A stretch of 12,161 nt of DNA from a bacterium (GTDB lineage: Bacteria > SZUA-79 > Acidulodesulfobacterales > Acidulodesulfobacteraceae), in contig JAJZYC010000029.1 in the NCBI GenBank assembly GCA_021806125.1, positions 1-12,161 on the forward strand, written 5' to 3'. A program made the translations under genes and the position numbers. Below, piece by piece: positions 6,507 to 11,606 of this stretch; position 1 is the stretch's first letter; each line of letters begins with the position of its first letter. The notes beneath the pieces were generated by a model. It saw nothing but the letters and a program-made list of their open reading frames with translations. It made no database searches and had not been told where the DNA came from.

Positions 6507-6571
6507 ACCGATAATAACTATAATTAATTATTGCAAAATCCAAATGCAATCAGATTATATAATTTAATTTA

Positions 6572-6591
6572 TAAAAAGAACGCTCGTTTTA
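6572..6591 (-). promoter_or_regulatory. Putative TetR operator at the tetR promoter
   Basis: The sequence is TAAAAAGAACGCTCGTTTTA, an imperfect palindrome centred on GAACGCTC with A-rich and T-rich flanks. Nineteen of 20 bases match the site at 11502-11521. It begins 4 bases after the -10 box, over the expected transcription start, the classic place for a repressor. A partial copy (AAAAAGAACGC then C) lies at 6628-6638, just upstream of the -35 box, and may be a second weaker half-site. Confidence 0.7.
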
Positions 6592-6595
6592 TTAA

Positions 6596-6625
6596 ATTAT
6601 AACTTATTCAATTATAATCTGTCAA
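6596..6625 (-). promoter_or_regulatory. Sigma70-type promoter of the tetR-rhodanese operon
   Basis: Reading leftward, TTGACA (6625-6620) is followed after 18 bases by TATAAT (6601-6596). Both hexamers are perfect consensus. This should be a strong vegetative promoter, consistent with control by repression through the adjoining operator. It is the only convincing promoter seen between 6660 and 629. Confidence 0.8.
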
Positions 6626-6656
6626 GAAAAAAGAACGCCGGACATAAGAACATCCG
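6625..6656 (-). terminator. Intrinsic terminator after the aspartic peptidase
   Basis: In the leftward transcript CGGAU (6656-6652) pairs with GUCCG (6643-6639) including one G-U pair, with an 8-base loop. It is followed by GCGUUCUUUUUUCU, a good U-run. The stem is short. The U-run directly adjoins the tetR -35 box, giving a very compact boundary. Confidence 0.5.
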
Positions 6657-6660
6657 ATTA

Positions 6661-7665
6661 TTAATTTTTATCGTCCCCTTCAAATCCTATACCCCATGGA
6701 TTTACCTCCCAATACATCGTCCTGTTAAACATAGCCGGCAGGCCATAAACCTCTACGCCTCCTTTTCGTACATCATCTAAAATATAATTTTCTTCAAGAG
6801 AGCCCGTATCGAATACGCTTAAATAATTCTTATCCGCCGTCCTATTTATATTTGCTACGCCTAACTCATAATTTATCATAGGGTATTCGGAAATATAACC
6901 TTTTTTATAGCCCATATCTGGGAAAAAATGGAAATTTTTCGAGATGCAATTATCGGGTTCCGTATTTAAGCCAAAAATTATCTCTCCCTTATATCCCCTT
7001 CCAGAATTATTACGCCCTCTTCGATTAAAAATTGACGATAGTTTTAAGATAAAGCCGTTATTAAAACCCTTAGGAAAACCGGTTACCGCAGACGGCGTAA
7101 AAACCTCTCCTTTGGCATTATTGTATCTTTTGCCTATACTGCTGTGAGGCGATAATCCCATTCCAAAGGTGCCGTCTAAACCTCCCGGATAAAAACAATT
7201 ACTCGTGTTGACTGCAAGAGGAAAATTTGGCGGAGTTGAAAGTCCGCCTTTAAAAGCCGTTGAAACCCGGGCATAAGTGATATATCCGGAAAAGCCGATA
7301 TTTTTCTTAACTGTGGAACAGCTTCGTTTAAAGCGTCCCGTAAAAAAGTAACCTGAATGCGGCAAGGATAATCCCTCTGCCCGTAAAGCCGCTCGGGTAA
7401 CCATAACGCCTGTCGATCCCGTGTCTAATGTAAGTTTAAATGGTTTTTCATTAATATAAATTATAACATAAGGCTTGCCTAAATATTTCGGCTCGTCGGA
7501 ATTATAATTTAGAAAATGGACGGCAAGGCTATTATTCGCACCAGCCCGAGGAATCACGGACAAAGCCACCGTTGTCGGCGGCAATCGGCTGATTCCGCAG
7601 CCGCATAACGCGAATATTACCCAATTTAAGACGAATATAAGCAGAAAAAGGGTAATATATTTCAT
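6661..7665 (-). CDS. Secreted bilobal pepsin-like aspartic peptidase (DUF3443-like), probable lipoprotein
   Basis: This encodes 334 residues. The hydrophobic N-terminus (residues 3-20) ends in LCGC, so C23 may be a lipidated cysteine with a non-standard lipobox. Two aspartic-protease signatures are present: LDTGSTG (D81) in the first half and FDTGS (D286) near the end. That is the arrangement of a pepsin fold with one catalytic Asp per lobe. After the first motif come a hydrophobic strand (VMVTRAAL) and later GTFGMGLSP. Only 49 residues follow the second motif, fewer than in classical pepsins, so the second lobe is short. The layout recalls the DUF3443 family of bacterial secreted proteins. 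Catalytic activity is plausible but unproven. No good ribosome site is seen before ATG at 7665. It appears to be its own unit between two terminators, with no evident sulfur chemistry. Confidence 0.7.
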   Translation of the reverse strand: MKYITLFLLIFVLNWVIFALCGCGISRLPPTTVALSVIPRAGANNSLAVHFLNYNSDEPKYLGKPYVIIYINEKPFKLTLDTGSTGVMVTRAALRAEGLSLPHSGYFFTGRFKRSCSTVKKNIGFSGYITYARVSTAFKGGLSTPPNFPLAVNTSNCFYPGGLDGTFGMGLSPHSSIGKRYNNAKGEVFTPSAVTGFPKGFNNGFILKLSSIFNRRGRNNSGRGYKGEIIFGLNTEPDNCISKNFHFFPDMGYKKGYISEYPMINYELGVANINRTADKNYLSVFDTGSLEENYILDDVRKGGVEVYGLPAMFNRTMYWEVNPWGIGFEGDDKN

Positions 7666-7687
7666 TATAAAAACTTTAATTATGATT

Positions 7688-7731
7688 ATATAAAATAAGG
7701 CGGCATAAATATGCTCCGCCTTATTTTATAT
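7688..7731 (-). terminator. Strong 16-bp hairpin terminator after the double-rhodanese gene
   Basis: Bases 7688-7703 and 7716-7731 are perfect 16-bp inverted repeats with a GC-rich tip (GGCGG/CCGCC) and a 12-base loop that can pair further (CAT/ATG). The distal arm is U-rich in the leftward transcript (CCGCCUUAUUUUAUAU), fitting intrinsic termination. It lies 47 bases past the stop at 7778 and 23 bases before the next gene's ATG. Confidence 0.85.
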
Positions 7732-7777
7732 ATATCGCATGAACTTTACAATCAGCTTAGGTATATAATCCTGCTAA

Positions 7778-8959
7778 TTAATAAACTAGCGGATATGTTG
7801 TGGGTACAGCGCTCTTAGCTTCAAGTAAATAGTTCTCTTGTGCCCATGAAGACATGCCGAATCGTAATTCTATAACATCATAGCCTAATATCTTTAATAC
7901 CGCCGCTACCTGCGATTGCCAGTTACCGGTATAACACGTAACGACTATAGGCTGATTTGTCGGAAGCATGCTCAAATACTGAGGAGTAAAAATATCCGTT
8001 ATAGGTATATTATGGGCGCCGGGTATATGTCCTTTTTGACCGGCTCCAGTTACATTATTGAATGTAGCATTGGTTCTGACGTCTAATATCCAATAGTTGT
8101 CGGGATTGCCGTCGGTAATATATTCCGTATTTAATTCGTCAGCAGTTATCACAGGTATGCCTATCAAACCGGTCGTATTAGTCGGAGTACTGTATTGATT
8201 ATCGTATTGATTAAAAGCGGATGGAGTAGCTGCTCCTCCAGTATTAGTAACAGGCGCCTGCGTTCCGTAATCGTTAGGATTCAATGCCGCGCAAGCATCC
8301 GTTCCCAGTTGCTGAACAAAACTTGAAGGTACCGGATATGTGCTGTAAACATTTACGGCAGGGTTCGGAACAGTCTGCGGCGTATAGTGAAGCGTATAAT
8401 TCGGGTCGCCGCTTGCGCTTGGGGGCGTAAAACCGTAAGTGCTTTGGTTCCAAGAAGACATGCCGAATCTTAGCAATTCTACATTATAACCCATCATTTT
8501 TAATATCATTCCTGCCACCGCCTGCGACATGCCGGCATATGAGATAACTATTATTTGCTGATTCGTCGGAAGCGTCAAGTAAGGAGCGGAAGCCCCGCCG
8601 CAAAAAAGCGACTGCAAGGGAATGTTAACCGCCCCCGGAATATGACCCATTCCGGTAAAATCCGAAGGTTCCCTGACATCTAAAAGATAATAGTTCTGAG
8701 GATTTCCCGCCTCGATATCCGTATAAAGAGAGTTGCTCGGGGTGGGGTTTGTAGGGGTATAAGGAAATATCGTAGGTAAATTTTCTACATTATATGCAAT
8801 TCCGGTTACCATCTGGCTAAAGGTTGGCGGCGGAACCGACGAACTTCCCCCTCCTCCTCCGCAGCCGCTTAAACCAAATACCGCCAGAAACAAAAACAAT
8901 GAAAGGAATGAAAGAGCCGTTGCCCTTAAATATCGCGTTCTTCCATATTTTATTTTCAT
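7778..8959 (-). CDS. Lipoprotein with two rhodanese domains, first lacking the catalytic Cys
   Basis: This encodes 393 residues, with GGAGGAG before ATG at 8959. The signal peptide ends in the lipobox LSGC (C33), followed by GGGGGSSS, so it is a membrane-anchored lipoprotein. Domain 1 (about residues 75-172) has LLDVREP, GHIPGAVNIP and RFGMSSW. Its active-site position reads VISYAGMSQ, with Ser140 where cysteine belongs, so it is probably inactive. Domain 2 (about 265-373) has ILDVRTN, GHIPGAHNIP, the loop TCYTGNWQ with Cys342, and RFGMSSW. The linker contains CAALNPNDYG, matching the AYNALNPHHxG segment of the two single-domain rhodaneses, and the tail TYPLVY matches theirs. The inactive half may bind a partner or substrate. 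It is the last gene of the porin unit, after a long gap. Confidence 0.9.
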   Translation of the reverse strand: MKIKYGRTRYLRATALSFLSLFLFLAVFGLSGCGGGGGSSSVPPPTFSQMVTGIAYNVENLPTIFPYTPTNPTPSNSLYTDIEAGNPQNYYLLDVREPSDFTGMGHIPGAVNIPLQSLFCGGASAPYLTLPTNQQIIVISYAGMSQAVAGMILKMMGYNVELLRFGMSSWNQSTYGFTPPSASGDPNYTLHYTPQTVPNPAVNVYSTYPVPSSFVQQLGTDACAALNPNDYGTQAPVTNTGGAATPSAFNQYDNQYSTPTNTTGLIGIPVITADELNTEYITDGNPDNYWILDVRTNATFNNVTGAGQKGHIPGAHNIPITDIFTPQYLSMLPTNQPIVVTCYTGNWQSQVAAVLKILGYDVIELRFGMSSWAQENYLLEAKSAVPTTYPLVY

Positions 8960-9000
8960 AATCCTTCTCCTCCGTTTAAAATTAAAATAAATCCTGATGC

Positions 9001-9252
9001 TTAATTTAAACTTGTTTCTTTATAAATAATTAATAGATCGCTATATTTACTTTTTTCTCTATATTCGATATCCGCTCTTCTGTCACGGGTTTGCGATCGG
9101 ATTTTAATATTATCCAATCGCAAACCGATGAACAGCAATAGATTAAGGTTCCTCAACATTTCCATACTTGATAATTTATTTTCTTTCTTCGGCCATTCAA
9201 CAGAGAACCCATATTCTCCGCGATTTTCCTTACCTGTGCCTGTTTGGCGCAT
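9001..9252 (-). CDS. Doubtful 83-residue hypothetical frame
   Basis: This frame is open from ATG at 9252 to the stop at 9001, ending 41 bases before the lipoprotein gene. The predicted peptide is charged in its C-terminal half (SQTRDRRADIEYREKSKYSD) with one moderately hydrophobic stretch (NLNLLLFIGL). It has no signal peptide, unlike its neighbours, and resembles nothing I recognise. No ribosome site precedes the ATG or the internal ATGs, and a perfect hairpin lies within it. It could be the tail of a decayed gene or chance coding. Conservation in relatives would decide. Confidence 0.2.
   Translation of the reverse strand: MRQTGTGKENRGEYGFSVEWPKKENKLSSMEMLRNLNLLLFIGLRLDNIKIRSQTRDRRADIEYREKSKYSDLLIIYKETSLN
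9088..9126. repeat. Perfect 10-bp inverted repeat, 19-base loop
   Basis: GGTTTGCGAT (9088-9097) and ATCGCAAACC (9117-9126) are exact inverted repeats, with two more possible pairs after one mismatch. No U-run follows on either side, so it is not a standard terminator. It could be an RNA stem, an mRNA stability or processing site, or a protein-binding site. Its GC-rich arms stand out from the AT-rich surroundings. Confidence 0.5.
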
Positions 9253-9285
9253 GTCGGTCAGGATGGATGCTTTTTGTAGCGGCCG

Positions 9286-9678
9286 CTATTTTTGCATATG
9301 GTAGGGAGCCAAACAACCGCCACCACCGCCGCCGCCACCACCGCCGCCGCCACCGCCGCCGCCACCACCGCCGCCACCGCCGCCGCCGCCGGCACCGCCG
9401 AATCCGCCAAATCCTGCGTATCCTGAAGGCGTAGAACTCGGTGCCGGCTCGCTGTTAGATGCTGCCGCGCTGCTACTGCCGGCTGCCGTATGGCTGCCTG
9501 TTGTAGCCGTGGAATGGGCACCTGTTACAGCCGTCGTGGAATGGGCACCTGTTACAGCCGTCGTAGAATGACTGCTTACCGCCGATGTATTGCCCGTTGC
9601 AAATGCGTTACCGCTAAAACATAGTACAACCGCAAACATAGTAGAAGCTAACATAAATAATAATGTAGGTTTTTTCAT
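9286..9678 (-). CDS. Small secreted polyglycine protein with a post-tract cysteine
   Basis: This encodes 130 residues from ATG at 9678, 8 bases after GGAGG. An upstream GTG at 9687 overlaps that site and is rejected. Residues 1-27 are a signal peptide (KKPT, hydrophobic core, NAFA cleavage). The mature protein has a Ser/Thr/Ala/His-rich low-complexity region with two exact copies of STTAVTGAH-type repeats. A Pro/Ser stretch follows, then GYAGFGGFGGA, then 25 consecutive glycines (97-121), then Cys122 and the tail LAPYHMQK. C122 is the only cysteine outside the signal peptide. No enzyme family fits; it looks structural or surface-exposed. It follows the porin gene by 44 bases. Like the protein at 629-877, it is exported, short, repetitive and has one cysteine (in Gly-Cys-Leu) near its end. 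Confidence 0.8.
   Translation of the reverse strand: MKKPTLLFMLASTMFAVVLCFSGNAFATGNTSAVSSHSTTAVTGAHSTTAVTGAHSTATTGSHTAAGSSSAAASNSEPAPSSTPSGYAGFGGFGGAGGGGGGGGGGGGGGGGGGGGGGGGGCLAPYHMQK
9316..9390 (-). repeat. 25-unit GGN (glycine) triplet tract
   Basis: There are twenty-five consecutive triplets, read on the minus strand as GGC or GGT only, mixed irregularly. The use of just two of the four glycine codons suggests growth by replication slippage with some later substitution. Tract length could vary between strains without breaking the frame, making this a candidate length-variable locus. The run is very GC-rich compared with its surroundings. Confidence 0.9.
9511..9564 (-). repeat. Two exact 27-base tandem repeats
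   Basis: Bases 9511-9537 and 9538-9564 are identical 27-base units (GGAATGGGCACCTG start on the plus strand). Each encodes nine residues of the Thr/Ala/Val/His-rich part of the polyglycine protein. Diverged partial copies flank both sides. The exact identity points to recent duplication. Confidence 0.9.
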
Positions 9679-9722
9679 ATTTATCACCTCCTGTCATTTT
9701 TTATATGACTTTAATTTATTTT

Positions 9723-11366
9723 TTAGAAACTAAATGATACCTCCGAGCCGAGCGCAAAAATATTTTTGTGAACCATCGAATAAGAATAAGGCTCTCCATT
9801 AGGCGCGTCAACAATCGAATCTACCCCGTTTCCCGTCCAGACATACGCCCCGAATGCTTCAAGCGAGACTCTTTTTGAAAACTGATGGGTAAAATCAAGG
9901 TCGAATTCATTGCCTATATTTGACCCTCCAAACATCTGTGTCGAATAATTAGTACCCGGAACAGTCAAGTTTGTTTTAAGCCATGACTGGTGGATAAATG
10001 CTTCTTCTATAGAATTTCCGCCGCTTAAATTTTCGGTCAAATCCAGCATAAGAGTCCACTTATTCGAAAGAGGAGCGGCAAGAGCAGGTCCATATATATA
10101 AGCTGTTCCAGGTGCGTTTATTTGAATATCCTGCCAGTCGCTCCCAAGAACATTTCCAAATAACGTCCGCGTATTATTAAGCATAGAATAATATGTAAAA
10201 TTATAATGGCCTGCAGCAATAGGAGCGCCTATTCCAAATTTAAATTCAGCGGTTAAGGGTATCGAGGCATTAATCGTCTGCGAACCCGTTAAATAAAGGT
10301 CGTAAGAGCTGACAGCATCATACTGGTTGTTGCTTGATGGGGGAACAGGCAGTCCGGTTGGAGCGGAGCATTCGCCATTTGATATTGCTACATTAGAACA
10401 AATTATGTGTCCGTTAAAAACATCAAGTTCGCCGTTTAAAACCGTTCCTTCCCCGTTATCATATGTGGCGCTTACTCCTCCGAATGTTATATTGGCAGTC
10501 GGGTAAATTATATTCTCATCCACACTCGTAACGAAACTACCGGTTGAAGGTTGATAATAAGGACCTGGAAAAGAGGTAAATTGGTTTAAGTGGGCTTCCG
10601 TCAGCCACAGGCTTCCGGTAAAATTATTAACAGGCCTAAGCATCACAACATCGAGCGTCGGTATCGTACCCATCTGAATATGAGTATAATAAGGGCTTAT
10701 TGCGGGAGTAGCTATCGCAGGATATTGATTTCCGGTTGGATTGTTAGCGTAAGAAGAATACGAAGTTGTTTCATTGCCGATTAAAACTCCTGCAAACACT
10801 CCTATATCGGCTGAATCAAAAGGCAGCATATCTCCTATTCCATCCGCCTGAGTATTGACCGCTACGCCCATACCGAACTTAATCGGCATACGGCCGACCA
10901 TCCACATGCCTACCGGCGTTATTAAACGAAAATAGGCTTCCCGCAATCCAAATGTATTAAAATCATGATTAAACCCCGTAGGAGCGGCTGTATAGCCTAA
11001 AGTACTCCAGCCATTTGTTCCATACCCGCTGCCCGCCAGCCCTGTCGGATTATAGTCGTTGGTCAGATGAAATTCCGTCAATACTGCCGCATTTCCATAA
11101 CTTATCATGGCATGCAGTTCTAAGTTTTGATTAATAGTTTGAAAAGTGTTCATTGTCGGATATCCGGATAAATCATAAAAATCCTCCGTCTGGTTGACTG
11201 CATAAAGCGCTCTGGCTTCATAAAAACCCCCAAAAGAATAGCTGACATTGTTGATTGAACCTTTCGTAGCTTCCCCTGCAAAAGAAGGAACGCTGAAAAA
11301 AAGAACCGTCAGTGCAGAAAGCATAAGCAAAAATAATCCTTTTACTATTAAAGTTTGCTTTTCCAT
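9723..11366 (-). CDS. Porin-like outer-membrane beta-barrel protein
   Basis: This encodes 547 residues, with GGAGG 6 bases before ATG at 11366. Residues 1-30 are a signal peptide (hydrophobic core, PSFA-GE cleavage). The mature protein has many alternating polar and hydrophobic, aromatic-rich strands (for example VSYSFGGFYEARALY and RVSLEAFGAYVW). It ends in a final strand with a C-terminal phenylalanine (ALGSEVSFSF), the signal recognised by the BAM assembly machinery. There are few cysteines, as expected for a barrel. Substrate cannot be inferred; I do not recognise a specific porin family. It is the first gene of a unit with a TetR-type operator and two candidate promoters, next to soxB, so it may admit thiosulfate, tetrathionate or another sulfur substrate. 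That role is inference from neighbours. Confidence 0.8.
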   Translation of the reverse strand: MEKQTLIVKGLFLLMLSALTVLFFSVPSFAGEATKGSINNVSYSFGGFYEARALYAVNQTEDFYDLSGYPTMNTFQTINQNLELHAMISYGNAAVLTEFHLTNDYNPTGLAGSGYGTNGWSTLGYTAAPTGFNHDFNTFGLREAYFRLITPVGMWMVGRMPIKFGMGVAVNTQADGIGDMLPFDSADIGVFAGVLIGNETTSYSSYANNPTGNQYPAIATPAISPYYTHIQMGTIPTLDVVMLRPVNNFTGSLWLTEAHLNQFTSFPGPYYQPSTGSFVTSVDENIIYPTANITFGGVSATYDNGEGTVLNGELDVFNGHIICSNVAISNGECSAPTGLPVPPSSNNQYDAVSSYDLYLTGSQTINASIPLTAEFKFGIGAPIAAGHYNFTYYSMLNNTRTLFGNVLGSDWQDIQINAPGTAYIYGPALAAPLSNKWTLMLDLTENLSGGNSIEEAFIHQSWLKTNLTVPGTNYSTQMFGGSNIGNEFDLDFTHQFSKRVSLEAFGAYVWTGNGVDSIVDAPNGEPYSYSMVHKNIFALGSEVSFSF

Positions 11367-11435
11367 ACCCTACCTCCATTTTAATTTTAAAATCTTTAAC
11401 CTCTAAAAAAGTTATTAAATAACCAGCTAATGTTT

Positions 11436-11464
11436 TGTATATATTGCGTATGCCTTTTTGTCAA
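11436..11464 (-). promoter_or_regulatory. Proximal sigma70-type promoter of the porin unit (P2)
   Basis: Reading leftward, TTGACA (11464-11459) is followed after 17 bases by TATACA (11441-11436). The -35 box is perfect consensus, and the -10 box matches 4 of 6. It lies about 70 bases before the porin ATG. The operator is 38 bases upstream of this promoter, so P2 may escape simple repression. Confidence 0.65.
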
Positions 11465-11501
11465 ATGCTTTATATATAAATAATAAATAATTGGATTATT
11501 T

Positions 11502-11521
11502 TAAAAAGAACGTTCGTTTTA
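11502..11521 (-). promoter_or_regulatory. Putative TetR operator before the porin unit
   Basis: The site reads TAAAAAGAACGTTCGTTTTA, containing the perfect 8-bp palindrome GAACGTTC with near-symmetric A-rich and T-rich flanks. It differs from the tetR site (6572-6591) at one base. It sits 14 bases downstream of the -10 box of candidate promoter P1, so a bound protein would block initiation or early elongation. Confidence 0.7.
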
Positions 11522-11535
11522 CTTGCTCTTAAATC

Positions 11536-11564
11536 AATTTAATAAATTGAAATATAAAAGTCAA
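11536..11564 (-). promoter_or_regulatory. Distal candidate promoter of the porin unit (P1)
   Basis: Reading leftward, TTGACT (11564-11559) is followed after 17 bases by TAAATT (11541-11536), matching 5 of 6 and 4 of 6 consensus bases. The run TTTTTTCTTGAC before and in the -35 box is shared with the tetR promoter, and the operator follows in the same orientation. A perfect 6-bp inverted repeat (11535-11549, CAATTT/AAATTG) overlaps the -10 box. Confidence 0.45.
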
Positions 11565-11606
11565 GAAAAAAATAAACAGCCAAAAAATTATTTATTAGGA
11601 GGGTAA

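Larger units (their letters stand above)
8960..9285. other. 326-base gap between the polyglycine gene and the double-rhodanese gene
   Basis: No gene with a ribosome site is seen here. It holds a 10-bp hairpin (9088-9126) and a doubtful minus-strand frame (9001-9252). The only clear signal is the GGAGGAG ribosome site for the downstream lipoprotein at about 8968-8974. No convincing sigma70 promoter or terminator was found. The gap may be a decayed gene, a long untranslated leader, or an RNA element. Confidence 0.5.

Noticed and set aside
6944..7147. Plus-strand frame in the aspartic peptidase gene
   Set aside because: It is an antisense shadow of the peptidase with no ribosome site; its sequence has no recognisable features.
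9316..9390. Triplet tract as a CRISPR or minisatellite array
   Set aside because: There are no spacers and no longer repeat unit; it is a coding glycine run.
9286..9390. GlyGly-CTERM or similar sorting signal at the polyglycine end
   Set aside because: Those signals need a following transmembrane helix and basic tail; only nine mostly polar residues follow the cysteine.
9168..9521. Plus-strand His/Arg-rich and minus-strand Ala-rich frames across the triplet repeat
   Set aside because: Alternative frames of a triplet repeat stay open by composition. Only the glycine frame has a signal peptide and a ribosome site.
10590..10784. Plus-strand frame inside the porin gene
   Set aside because: It is antisense to the beta-barrel gene with no coding evidence of its own.
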